Of a stretch of DNA of 64,000 nucleotides, positions 19,385 to 27,385 are shown piece by piece. Position 1 is the first letter of the stretch. Each line of letters starts with the position of its first letter. This DNA is from Azospirillum oryzae (GTDB lineage Bacteria; Pseudomonadota; Alphaproteobacteria; Azospirillales; Azospirillaceae), in NCBI RefSeq assembly GCF_900177515.1, contig NZ_FXAK01000007.1:1286501-1350500 (forward strand), read 5' to 3'. The translations under genes were made by a program, and so were the position numbers. The notes beneath the pieces were generated by a model. The model was not told the origin of the DNA and did no database searches. It saw nothing but the letters and a program-made list of their open reading frames with translations.

Positions 19385-19876
19385 ATGATGAGCATGCAGC
19401 AGAGTGTGGCGGCCCCCGCGGTCTACACCGACCTTGGCCGCGTCATGGAAAGCATCACCCGGCGCTTCCTCGACGTGCTTCGGATGGAATTGGCCCGCAT
19501 CGGCGTGACCGACCTCAGCCCGACGCAGGCGCTGATGCTGCTGCACATAGGCACCGAGGAACTGTCGGTCCGCGACCTGCTGGAGCGCGGCTATTACCTG
19601 GGCTCCAACGCCTCCTACAATCTGAAGCATCTGGTCGAGGCGGGCTATGTCGACCGCAGTCCGTCCCAGCGCGACCGCCGCGCCGCCCGGCTGAAGCTGT
19701 CCGAGCGGGGGCTGGCGACCTGCGAGGCGCTGAAGAAGCTGGAGGCGATGCGCGCCGACAGCCTGCTGCGCACCGACAGCGACGGCGCCGATTTCGAGAC
19801 CACCTACCGCACGCTGCGCCGGCTGGAACGCGCCTGGACCGACCTGATCCGCTACGACGACGCCGATCCGGCCTGA
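19385..19876 (+). CDS. MarR-type winged-helix regulator
   Basis: About 163 residues in the MarR fold. The DNA-binding part reads LSVRDLLERGYYLGSNASYNLKHL with recognition helix near SNASYNLKHL, and the wing near SQRDRRAARLKLS. It resembles the LdtR-like group of alphaproteobacterial MarR proteins tied to envelope functions; that is a family-level impression. Three ATGs lie close together (19385, 19388, 19394) after AGGA; spacing favours 19388 or 19394, so the N-terminus may be 1-3 residues shorter. The frame is open further upstream, but that part is not family-like. Confidence 0.78.
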   Translation: MMSMQQSVAAPAVYTDLGRVMESITRRFLDVLRMELARIGVTDLSPTQALMLLHIGTEELSVRDLLERGYYLGSNASYNLKHLVEAGYVDRSPSQRDRRAARLKLSERGLATCEALKKLEAMRADSLLRTDSDGADFETTYRTLRRLERAWTDLIRYDDADPA

Positions 19877-20043
19877 AACTTCACGCTTTCGACACGTAAC
19901 TTTCTGACCGCCTGTCCGTTCGATCTGTGTCCGGAATGGAACACCCGAGTCCATAACAGGAACATAGACAGAACTGCCCAGTTGCCGTTCCGCGTCCGTT
20001 CTGGTAGCTCTATTGGAACAAGACGCGAACAATGGAGGGTGGC

Positions 20044-20142
20044 ATGTCGGTTCTGGCTTTCCTGCGTGAGTGCGTGACTCTCGCCCTGTTCCTTGCGGTG
20101 CTCTATGGCTGGGCCACGGTCGGGCCAATCCTGATCGGGTGA
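20044..20142 (+). CDS. 32-residue single-pass membrane peptide
   Basis: A small open frame starting MSVLAFLRECVTLALF and ending GPILIG. Nearly all of it is one hydrophobic helix with an early Arg-Glu-Cys. It has a strong GGAGG ribosome site 5 bases before the ATG, which is rare for chance frames. The preceding 167 bp have no other gene. I infer a genuine short membrane protein; function unknown. It lies 229 bp before the AAA+ ATPase gene on the same strand. Confidence 0.55.
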   Translation: MSVLAFLRECVTLALFLAVLYGWATVGPILIG

Positions 20143-20371
20143 GGTCCGTCGAGGCGGCCAACTTGCGTTCCGGTGCAGGGCGGGGCGGTCGATCCCTTCG
20201 GAAGAGCTCTCCGAATGGGGGATGCCGCGTCGGTATAATATCCGAAATCCCAGCCCACCCCAGCCGGCGCAGCGCTTACATCGGGAACACGCGGAACCGT
20301 CCCTGGCCCATCAGAGAAGCCGAAAGGGGGTCGGTTCCGCGAACGCCGACAACGCGTGGGGATTGGGACGG

Positions 20372-22045
20372 ATGCGGAATTTCTTTCGAAAGCGCCGATC
20401 GGCCGCCGTGGCGGACGAGCGGCTGCCGGCTGCCGGCGCTGCCGGCCTGGGTAGTCCCGGCATCACCGGCGGGGGTCTCGGGTCAGGTCCGCTGACCGGC
20501 GGGCCAGGGATGGCCGGCGGCATGAACGGACCGGGGGGCGGCGGATTCTCCAATGCGCCGGGCCGGCCGGGCGGGCTCCATCTGCGTCCGGTCGACGCCA
20601 ACGCGGGCGGCAATGCCGTCGGTGGCCCCATCGGTAGCCCCGTTGGTGGCCGGGCCGGTTTCGAGGCGATGCGCGGCCCGGCCGCACCGCGCCTGCCCGA
20701 CGTCATCGACAACGAGGCCACCGGCGACCGCCGCGGCCATATGTTCCCGCAGCCCGGCGGGGATGATGCAGGCGGCGAACACGACCTGCCGCGCTTCACC
20801 ATGTCGGTCAATGGCGGCTACCGCGGCGGCTTCGGCGCCAATGGCGGTGCCAACGCCCCGGCGATGCTGAAGGGCCTGACGCCGGAGCTGAACGGTCTTC
20901 TGCGCGAAGCCTTCACCCCGACCAGGCCGAAGCAGCAGCTGAACGGCCTGTTCATCGGCCGCAACGACACCCTGCGCCGTATCATCTCGGCCATCGAGGA
21001 GGAACGGGCGCACGTCATCCTCTATGGCGACCGCGGCCGCGGAAAGACCTCCGTCGCCAACGCGATCGAGAAGATCGCCGGGCAGGCGGGTTATCTGTCG
21101 CTGAAGCTGACCTGCAGCGGCGAGCTGAGCTTCGAGGACATCTTCCGGCACTTCCTGAAGAAGATCCCCTCGACCTATTACCGTTCGGCGCTCGACAACC
21201 CGTTCGCGGCGCGGCGCAACTTCGCCAGCTTCAACGAGCTGCTGCCGGAGGGCACCTTCAGCGTCACCGAACTGAACGAGGTGCTGTCGGGCATCCACGC
21301 CACCCATGTGCTGCTGATCCTCGACGAGTATGACCGCGTCACCGACGAGGATTTCCGCAACAAGCTGGCGGAGCTGTTCAAGAACCTGACCGACAGCTCG
21401 ATCCCCGTCACCCTGCTGGTGGTCGGCGTCGCCGAGAATCTCGACCAGCTTCTGGGCAAGCATCCGTCGATCCAGCGCTCCCTGGTGCCGGTGCATCTGC
21501 CGCTGATGACCGATCAGGAGATCGGCCGCCTGATCCAGGCGGGGGCGCAGAATGCCGGGATCGAGTTCGCGCCCGACGTGGTGCGGCGGATCGCCGAGTT
21601 CGTGCGCGGCCTGCCTTACTACGCGCAGCTTCTGGGACTTCATGCGGCGCGCAGCGCCGTCAGCCGCGGCAGCAAGCTGGTGGAACGGCCGGATCTCGGC
21701 TATGCCGTCGCCCGCTGCCTTCAGGAGGCCGAGCGCGGCATCGTCGAAAGCTATGCCCGCGCGCTGGCCGCCGACCGCCGGGCCGAGCTGGAGGATGCCC
21801 TGCTGGCGGCGGCGCTGTGCCCGGCCGATGCCTATGGCGTGTTCGATCCCAACGATCTGGCGGGCGACAGCGGCGAGCTGCCGAGCGCCGCGACGCTCGA
21901 CCTGCTGAAGCGCCTGACGCGGGAAGACCATGGCGGCATCCTGGCCCCGGTGGTGGAGCCGGGACTGGAACGCTACCGCTTCCGCAACCAGATGATGCGC
22001 CAATATGTCCTGATGCGTCAGGCCAGCGAGCGCGGCCAGATCTGA
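20372..22045 (+). CDS. AAA+/STAND-like ATPase with glycine-rich N-terminal region
   Basis: A 557-residue protein. After a basic start (MRNFFRKRR), residues about 20-185 are low-complexity Gly/Pro/Asn (repeats of GGPxG). Then a P-loop ATPase follows: Walker A GDRGRGKTS near 219-227, Walker B LLILDEYDRV near 313-322, and a sensor-like VTLLVVGVAEN. The C-terminal 200 residues are helical, with a winged-helix-like end (FRNQMMRQYVLM). This looks like an Orc1/Cdc6-type or ExeA-type AAA+ ATPase; partner unknown. Start at 20372 gives MRNFFRKRR; the frame is open 50 codons further upstream. The hairpin at 22071 follows it. Confidence 0.78.
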   Translation: MRNFFRKRRSAAVADERLPAAGAAGLGSPGITGGGLGSGPLTGGPGMAGGMNGPGGGGFSNAPGRPGGLHLRPVDANAGGNAVGGPIGSPVGGRAGFEAMRGPAAPRLPDVIDNEATGDRRGHMFPQPGGDDAGGEHDLPRFTMSVNGGYRGGFGANGGANAPAMLKGLTPELNGLLREAFTPTRPKQQLNGLFIGRNDTLRRIISAIEEERAHVILYGDRGRGKTSVANAIEKIAGQAGYLSLKLTCSGELSFEDIFRHFLKKIPSTYYRSALDNPFAARRNFASFNELLPEGTFSVTELNEVLSGIHATHVLLILDEYDRVTDEDFRNKLAELFKNLTDSSIPVTLLVVGVAENLDQLLGKHPSIQRSLVPVHLPLMTDQEIGRLIQAGAQNAGIEFAPDVVRRIAEFVRGLPYYAQLLGLHAARSAVSRGSKLVERPDLGYAVARCLQEAERGIVESYARALAADRRAELEDALLAAALCPADAYGVFDPNDLAGDSGELPSAATLDLLKRLTREDHGGILAPVVEPGLERYRFRNQMMRQYVLMRQASERGQI

Positions 22046-22070
22046 TCCATCCCCGATCAGGCCGTCCTTC

Positions 22071-22098
22071 GGCCCTTCCCCGGCGACGGGGAAGGGCC
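22071..22098 (+). terminator. Strong GC hairpin after the ATPase gene
   Basis: GGCCCTTCCCC (22071-22081) pairs perfectly with GGGGAAGGGCC (22088-22098) over a 6-base loop, followed by ACTCTTT. It sits between convergent genes and may terminate both. The T-run is weak. Confidence 0.55.
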
Positions 22099-22133
22099 AC
22101 TCTTTGGTGCGGTGGATTGGCGACGGGGAGGCG

Positions 22134-22958
22134 TTACAGGAATGCCGCCCGCCGTTGCCCGCTGGCCTTCTGCCACGCCCACTCGACGACGACGCTCAGC
22201 AGCCGTTCCAGCGACGGCTTCACCTCCGCCGCCAGATCGGGGCGGAACTGATAGGGCGCATCCTCGTCCATATAGGTGGACTGGGTCAGTTCCAGCTGGA
22301 TGGCGTGGATGTTCTCTTCCGGCTGGCCGTAGCTGCGGATGATGAAGCCGCCGCGCAGGCGGCCGTTCAGCGCGGCCGAATAGCGCTCCGACGCCGAAAG
22401 CACGTTCATCAGCCGCACGACCAGCGGCTGGGCGGTGCTGCTGCCATCGCCGGTGCCCAGGTTGAAGTCGGGCAGGGTGCCGTCGAAGAAGCGCGGAACC
22501 CGGCTGCGCACCGAATGGGCGTCGAACAGGACGGCGACTCCGTAACGGTCGCGGAGCGCGCGCAGTTCGCTGCGCAACTGCTCATGATAGGGACGCCAGT
22601 AGGCGCCGACCCGCCGGTCGACCTCCGCACGGTCGGGTTCAAGACCCGGCTGGTAGATCGGCTGACGGTCGAAGGTGGTCAGCGGGCAGATTTCGGTCGG
22701 GTCGAGACCCGGCTGCACCATCGCCCCGTCGGGGTCGCGGTTCAGATCCACCACGTAACGCGAACAGAGAGCGGTCAGGAAACCGATTCCGAGTGCGGGG
22801 GCGAAATGGTACAACCGGTCCAGATGGCGGTCGACGTCGGGCTGGGCCAGCCCTTCCGGCGTCATCGTGGCTGCGATGTCCGGCGGAATCATGGTCCCGA
22901 CATGCGGAATGCTGAGCAGGACCGGGGTTTCGCCCGGCTGGAAGCGAAAGGTTTCCAT
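22134..22958 (-). CDS. hutG: N-formylglutamate amidohydrolase family (HutG-type)
   Basis: A 274-residue zinc-dependent amidohydrolase. Family landmarks: LLSIPHVGTMIP near the N-terminus, RYVVDLNRDP, the metal-site DAHSVRS and the late QLELTQSTYM. It releases formate and glutamate from N-formylglutamate, the final step of one histidine degradation route. No hut genes are adjacent, so the physiological substrate could be another N-formyl amino acid. I took the ATG at 22958 (METFRFQPGE) rather than one five codons upstream because family N-termini align there. Confidence 0.85.
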   Translation of the reverse strand: METFRFQPGETPVLLSIPHVGTMIPPDIAATMTPEGLAQPDVDRHLDRLYHFAPALGIGFLTALCSRYVVDLNRDPDGAMVQPGLDPTEICPLTTFDRQPIYQPGLEPDRAEVDRRVGAYWRPYHEQLRSELRALRDRYGVAVLFDAHSVRSRVPRFFDGTLPDFNLGTGDGSSTAQPLVVRLMNVLSASERYSAALNGRLRGGFIIRSYGQPEENIHAIQLELTQSTYMDEDAPYQFRPDLAAEVKPSLERLLSVVVEWAWQKASGQRRAAFL

Positions 22959-23326
22959 GGCTCGTCTCGTCATCGGAACGGCTTGCGCGGGACTGTGTGC
23001 AGTGCGGCACGGCCAGTCCCGGGACTATGGAGTGCGGTGCCGCATTCCGTCAAACAGATTGCGTTTTTTTGAAAGTACCGGGGTGGCGTACCGCGAAAAA
23101 CCTGTCCTTACGCGTCTGTATTCCGCGAGCGTCCCGGAGAATTGCCGGTTGACCGCGGACCGCACTTGCCGGAGACTTTCGCGCAATCGGCGACCACCCG
23201 GCAGAAGGGGGCGCCCCGCACCGGACAAAGCTGCTCCCTGGCGACCGGACGAAAGACTTCCACAAAACACGGCGCCCCGATTTCGCAGCCCCGGTGACGA
23301 AGCAACGCAGCAGGGGAGAAGCGACC
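22959..23326. other. 368-bp intergenic region, no gene seen
   Basis: The region separates divergent hutG and the exported protein gene at 23327, so promoters for both should lie here. A run of seven T (about 23065-23071) followed by TTGAAAG and a GTAC-9-GTAC repeat are the only local irregularities. The open frames that cross it lack ribosome sites and overlap neighbours antisense. Confidence 0.4.
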
Positions 23327-23842
23327 ATGAACACCGCCACCCGTCTTGGCGCGGCCCTGGGCACGACCATGCCCGGCCGGCGCCAGATTCTGTTGCCGCT
23401 CGCGCTCGCCCCCGTCGCCGGATGGGCCGTCTGGGCCGCCGGATCGGCCGATGCGCCGAGCCATCCCGCCGGCCCCTTCCATCTGCCGCTGGACGAAACC
23501 ACGGCGATCTGGCGCGATCTGGGCGCCGTGCGGTTCGGCGGCCTTGCCGGCAATCCGCAATTTCCCGTGAAGGTTTCGGCGCTGGATGGCCGGCCGGTCA
23601 CCGTCCGCGGCTTCATGGCGCCGCTGACCGACGGCGCCACCCACAACCGCTTCATCCTGTCCGCCAATCCACTGGGGTGTCCCGCCTGCGAGAATCCGGG
23701 ACCGGCGACCATGATGCATGTCCACACCGGCATCGCCCTGCCGGCGACGCGGGAACCGTTGACCCTGACCGGAACGCTGCGCCTGCGTCCGCAGGAAGGG
23801 CTGTTCTACCGGCTGGACCGCGCCGAGCAGCGCTGGGCCTGA
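23327..23842 (+). CDS. Exported protein of unknown function, DUF3299-like, Tat-like signal
   Basis: A 171-residue protein. Its N-terminus contains GRRQILLPLALAPVAGWAV, a twin-arginine-like signal with a short hydrophobic core. The mature part has VTVRGFMAPLTDGATHNRFILS and then NPLGCPACENPGP, with a CxxC pair, followed by a conserved-looking MMHVHTG. The layout (a VxGFMxPL strand, a loop with Cys, then a His) resembles DUF3299 proteins that may bind metals in the periplasm. The ATG at 23327 has GGGGAG 8 bases upstream. It ends 31 bp before the polysaccharide polymerase gene and could be co-transcribed with it. Confidence 0.65.
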   Translation: MNTATRLGAALGTTMPGRRQILLPLALAPVAGWAVWAAGSADAPSHPAGPFHLPLDETTAIWRDLGAVRFGGLAGNPQFPVKVSALDGRPVTVRGFMAPLTDGATHNRFILSANPLGCPACENPGPATMMHVHTGIALPATREPLTLTGTLRLRPQEGLFYRLDRAEQRWA

Positions 23843-23873
23843 ACCCCGTAGGCTCTCCTTCCGGAGGCCGGCA

Positions 23874-25091
23874 GTGACGGTCGGGGCCGGCAGACTGGGC
23901 GCGCTGTCGATGACGGTGGCCCTGCTGCTCTATGGCGGCCTCAGCGTGCCGGCGCCGCCCGCCCTGCGCGGCGTCGAACTGTCGATCGGCCTGCTGATCC
24001 TGGCCGCCGTCGGCTGGAAATTGCCGCTGGCGGTGGCAAGTGGTCATGCCTTGCGGAGGCCTTCGGATATCGGTTGGATGCCGGTCGCGGTCGCCGCATT
24101 CGCCTGGCTGCTGTGGGCGCCGCTGCTGCGCGGGGCGGCGCTGGGGTGGGAGGCGGCCGACATCCTGCGCGATGTCGTTCCGCTGGCCTTTCTGTTCCTT
24201 CCCGTGCTTCTGGTGCCGGCGCTGCGGAGCAGTGGCGACCGGGCGGTGCGTGCGCTGGCGGGCGGGTTGGCCGTGGCCGGTCTGCTGCTGGCCTTGCGCT
24301 GGTGGCGGCAGGCGGAGTGGGGATTCGGCGCCATCGGTCGGCGGGCGATGGCCGATGGTGGCGTCTATCTGCTCAATGCGCCGTCGGTCCTGTTCGCCGC
24401 GGTGCTGCTGCCGGCGCTTGCGCTATCGCTGGTGGCCGTCGGCGGGCGTGTCCGGTACTGGATGGCGGCAATTCCCTGTGCCGCCGGTGGTGCGCTTTGC
24501 CTTGGGGCGCTGGCCGGCGCGGTCCATCGCACCGCACTGGGGTTGGCGGTGCTGTCGCTCGCCCTGACCGCCCTGTGGTGGGCGCGGCGGCGACCGTGGC
24601 TTGCCTTGCCGCTGCTGCTGGGCTTCGGCCTGCTGGCGATGGCCGGCGGCGATGCCCTGGTCGGCGCATGGCAGCAGGCGGCGGAGAAGACGCGGCTGAC
24701 CGGCGCCAACGCCCGCTGGGAGGAGGCCGCGGCGGTGATCGACCATGCCGTCGCCACGCCCTGGGCGCTGCTGTTCGGCGATGGTTGGGGAGCCCGGATC
24801 GCCAATCCTGCGGTGGGCGGCTGGCGGGTCAGCTACACCCACACGCTGGCCAGCTACAGCCTACTGAAGACCGGTCTTTTCGGGATGATCGCGCTGGGGG
24901 CCTATCTGGCGGCGCTGGTCCGGCCCTGGTGCCGGCTGCTGAAGACCGACCCGCCGCTGGCCCTTGCGGTGGTGCCGCCGCTGCTGATGGCGCTCTGCCT
25001 CCACACCAGCTTCAAATATCTCGACACCGGCGTCATCCTGTCGCTGATGCTTGTGGCGGCGGGGTGCAGGAAGGGGTTGTCGGCGCCTTAG
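23874..25091 (+). CDS. O-antigen ligase/polymerase-like polytopic membrane protein (Wzy type)
   Basis: A 405-residue protein with about ten transmembrane helices. The late loop TRLTGANARWEEAAAV, followed by LLFGDGWGA and SYTHTLASYSLLKTG, matches the pattern of Wzy/WaaL (Wzy_C-type) enzymes, where an Arg in the periplasmic loop and a His in the downstream helix border are conserved. Such enzymes join lipid-linked repeat units into a polymer. GTG start at 23874 with GGAGG 6 bases upstream. It heads a set of exopolysaccharide genes with a GT4, a Wzz-like protein and a GT2. Polymerase versus ligase cannot be separated by sequence alone. Confidence 0.75.
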   Translation: MTVGAGRLGALSMTVALLLYGGLSVPAPPALRGVELSIGLLILAAVGWKLPLAVASGHALRRPSDIGWMPVAVAAFAWLLWAPLLRGAALGWEAADILRDVVPLAFLFLPVLLVPALRSSGDRAVRALAGGLAVAGLLLALRWWRQAEWGFGAIGRRAMADGGVYLLNAPSVLFAAVLLPALALSLVAVGGRVRYWMAAIPCAAGGALCLGALAGAVHRTALGLAVLSLALTALWWARRRPWLALPLLLGFGLLAMAGGDALVGAWQQAAEKTRLTGANARWEEAAAVIDHAVATPWALLFGDGWGARIANPAVGGWRVSYTHTLASYSLLKTGLFGMIALGAYLAALVRPWCRLLKTDPPLALAVVPPLLMALCLHTSFKYLDTGVILSLMLVAAGCRKGLSAP

Positions 25092-25134
25092 CGGATCTGC
25101 ATACTTTCGCGTGCAATTCCTGCAACGGTGCACC

Positions 25135-26388
25135 GTGACGTTCGATCCGCCGTCAATCCTGTTCGTCAATCGGGTGTTCCCGCCGGACCGCGGGGCCACC
25201 GGCCGTTGCCTGTCGGACCTTTCCGGCCGTATGGCGGCTGCAGGCTGGCGGGTGACGGTGGTTGCGGACGGCGAGCGGTCGGATGGCCGCGCCCCCGCCG
25301 GCGTCACGCTTTGCAGGACCGGCGGCAGCGTTGCGGCAGGGGAGAAGGCAGGGGAGCGGCCGGATGCGCGCGCCTATCTCGATTCGCTGTGCCGGCTGAC
25401 CAGCCGGGCCTTGCGCCTGCCGCGCCACGACCTCGTGGTGACGATGACCGACCCGCCGCTGCTGGCGCTGGCCGGTCCGGTTCTGGCTGCCCGGCATGGG
25501 GCGGCGTCGCTGCACTGGTGCCAGGATCTGTATCCGGACCTGCTGCCGGTTCTGGGTGTGCGGATGCCGGCGATCCTTCGGCGGGTGGCCGGGAACGGTA
25601 TGGCACGCGCCCTGCGCCGGCAGGACGGGGTGGTCGCCATCGGGCGCTGCATGCGCGAGCGCATCCTGGCGACCGGTGTGCCGGCGGACAGGGTGACTCT
25701 GCTGCCGAACTGGCCCGATCCGGCGATCCGCCCGCTGCCGATGGCGGGCAATGGCTTCCGGCGGTCGTTGGGACTGGTGGAGGGCGACGGGCGTTTCCTG
25801 GTGGCCTATTGCGGGACGCTCGGGCTTGCCCATCCGATGCAAGGTGTTCTGGAGGCCGCGGCTCGGCTGCAGGACAGCGATCCCGCCGTGCTTTTCCTGC
25901 TGGTCGGGGAGGGGAGGGGATTTGCCGCGGTGGAGAAGGCCGCGGCTCGGCGGGGCCTGCGCAACCTGCGCCGGCTTCCCTGGCAGCCGGCCGGGCGGCT
26001 GGCGGAGTGCCTGTCCGCCGCCGATCTGCATCTGGTGGCGATGGACCCGGCGGCGGAGGGAATGCTGGTGCCGAGCAAGCTGGCCGGGGTGCAGGCGGCG
26101 GGCCGGCCCTGCCTGTTCCTGGGGCCGGCGGGAAGCGAGGCGGCGGCTCGGGTCGTGGGTTGCGGTCTGGTGATCGACCCGTTCGACGGTTCGGCCATTG
26201 CCGACGCGGTGCGCGCCTATGCCGCCGATCCCGGCCGGTGCGCGGCGGAGGGAGCGCGCGCGGCCCGGCAGTCGGCCGCCTGGACCGCCGATCGGGCCGC
26301 CACGGTCTTCACCGGGCTGGCCCAACGCCTCGTGGCGGAACGCAGGCTTGCCCGGCCGGTGATGGGAAGGGCGCTGCCCCATGCCTGA
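25135..26388 (+). CDS. Glycosyltransferase family 4 protein
   Basis: A 417-residue GT-B fold enzyme. The N-terminal Rossmann domain starts SILFVNRVFPPDRGATGRCL with the glycine loop of GT4 acceptor-side domains; the C-terminal donor domain has LVAYCGTLGLAHPM, LFLLVGEGR and the EGMLVPSKLAGVQAAG segment that replaces the classical EGFGxxxxEA. It should add a sugar from a nucleotide donor to a lipid-linked oligosaccharide on the cytoplasmic face. The GTG start at 25135 has no strong ribosome site. It overlaps the Wzz-like gene by 8 bp. Confidence 0.87.
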   Translation: MTFDPPSILFVNRVFPPDRGATGRCLSDLSGRMAAAGWRVTVVADGERSDGRAPAGVTLCRTGGSVAAGEKAGERPDARAYLDSLCRLTSRALRLPRHDLVVTMTDPPLLALAGPVLAARHGAASLHWCQDLYPDLLPVLGVRMPAILRRVAGNGMARALRRQDGVVAIGRCMRERILATGVPADRVTLLPNWPDPAIRPLPMAGNGFRRSLGLVEGDGRFLVAYCGTLGLAHPMQGVLEAAARLQDSDPAVLFLLVGEGRGFAAVEKAAARRGLRNLRRLPWQPAGRLAECLSAADLHLVAMDPAAEGMLVPSKLAGVQAAGRPCLFLGPAGSEAAARVVGCGLVIDPFDGSAIADAVRAYAADPGRCAAEGARAARQSAAWTADRAATVFTGLAQRLVAERRLARPVMGRALPHA

Positions 26389-27385
26389 CGGCGTCATCTC
26401 ACCAGCCAAACGCCACCAGCCCGCGCCGCAGGCCCTGACCCTGGTCCTGCCCGCGTCGGACGGGGAGGGCGACCTGCGCGCCTTCGTTCGTACCTTGCGG
26501 ACGGGGTGGCGCTGGCTGCTGGCGGGCTGGCTGAGCGGGCTGGCGCTGGCGATTGCCGGCATGTGGGCGGTGACGCCGGCCTACACCGCGGCGATGGTCA
26601 TCGGGCCGACGGCGCGCGTCGGATCGGCCGCGATGGGCGCCCGGGTGCCGACGCTGAGCGGCCGGGACTCCGCCGCCGTCGCCGAACCGGGGGCGGGAGA
26701 CGAATCGCTGTCGGACTTCGCCCGCTATCTGGAACTGTTCGGATCGGGGCCGGTGGCAGAGCGTCTGGCGCGCGATCCCGACATCCTGCGTGCCCTGTTC
26801 CCAGACCGCTGGGATGCGGAAGCGGGGCGGTGGCGTCCGCCGCCGGGGCTGCTTGCGATGGTGAAGCGGGGGCTGCTGGCGCTGGTCGGACGCCAGGACT
26901 GGGTGGAGCCGGACGGCGACCGCGTGGCGCGCGCCCTGCGCGAACGGCTGGTGGTCGACATGCTGCGGTCGGGGCCGATGCGGCGCATCACCTTCCGCCA
27001 TGCCGACCGGGCGACGGCGCTGGATCTGCTGGGGCGGATCGCCGCGGCCACCGATGCCCATCTGCGGGCGGAGGCGGCCCGGCGCAGCGCCGCGCAGATC
27101 GCCCACATCAAGCTCCGGCTTGGCGCCGTCACCGTGGCGGAGCATCGGCAGGCCCTGAGCGACCTGCTGCTCGACCAGGAGCGGGTGGCGATGATGATCG
27201 GCGTCGACCTGCCCTTTGCCGCCGACCTGATCCAGCCGCCGACCGCCGGCATCCTGCCGGATTGGCCCAATCCTGCCGTCGTGGTGCCGCTGGCCGGGCT
27301 GGTCGGGCTGGTCGCCGCCGCCTTCGGCCTGTCGGCGCGCCACGCGCTGAGGGACCACGGCATCGGGGTGGAGGCGGCGTCATGA
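26381..27385 (+). CDS. Wzz/polysaccharide co-polymerase-like protein
   Basis: A 334-residue membrane protein with two transmembrane helices: one near residues 45-65 (LLAGWLSGLALAIAGMWAV) and one near 303-325 (AVVVPLAGLVGLVAAAFGL). The long periplasmic part between has the early VTPAYTAAMVIGPT strand and later helices (AHLRAEAARRSAAQIAHIKLRL split over a coiled stretch). This is the Wzz topology, which sets chain length. No C-terminal tyrosine kinase domain is present, so a separate kinase or none is used. It overlaps both neighbours (8 bp and 4 bp), evidence of a coupled operon. Confidence 0.75.
   Translation: MPDGVISPAKRHQPAPQALTLVLPASDGEGDLRAFVRTLRTGWRWLLAGWLSGLALAIAGMWAVTPAYTAAMVIGPTARVGSAAMGARVPTLSGRDSAAVAEPGAGDESLSDFARYLELFGSGPVAERLARDPDILRALFPDRWDAEAGRWRPPPGLLAMVKRGLLALVGRQDWVEPDGDRVARALRERLVVDMLRSGPMRRITFRHADRATALDLLGRIAAATDAHLRAEAARRSAAQIAHIKLRLGAVTVAEHRQALSDLLLDQERVAMMIGVDLPFAADLIQPPTAGILPDWPNPAVVVPLAGLVGLVAAAFGLSARHALRDHGIGVEAAS

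Noticed and set aside
19300..19390. GCCACTGGCAC resembling a cobalamin-riboswitch B12 box before the MarR gene
   Set aside because: The other conserved riboswitch blocks are missing and the downstream gene is a regulator, not a cobalamin or transport gene.
23050..23733. Minus-strand open frames of 205-227 codons across the hutG gap and the exported protein gene
   Set aside because: Antisense to a gene with a good ribosome site and signal peptide; Arg/Gly-rich with no domain.
24074..26438. Long alternative-frame proteins overlapping the polymerase and GT4 genes
   Set aside because: Frame shadows; the chosen frames show transmembrane helices or GT-B motifs and have plausible starts and overlaps.
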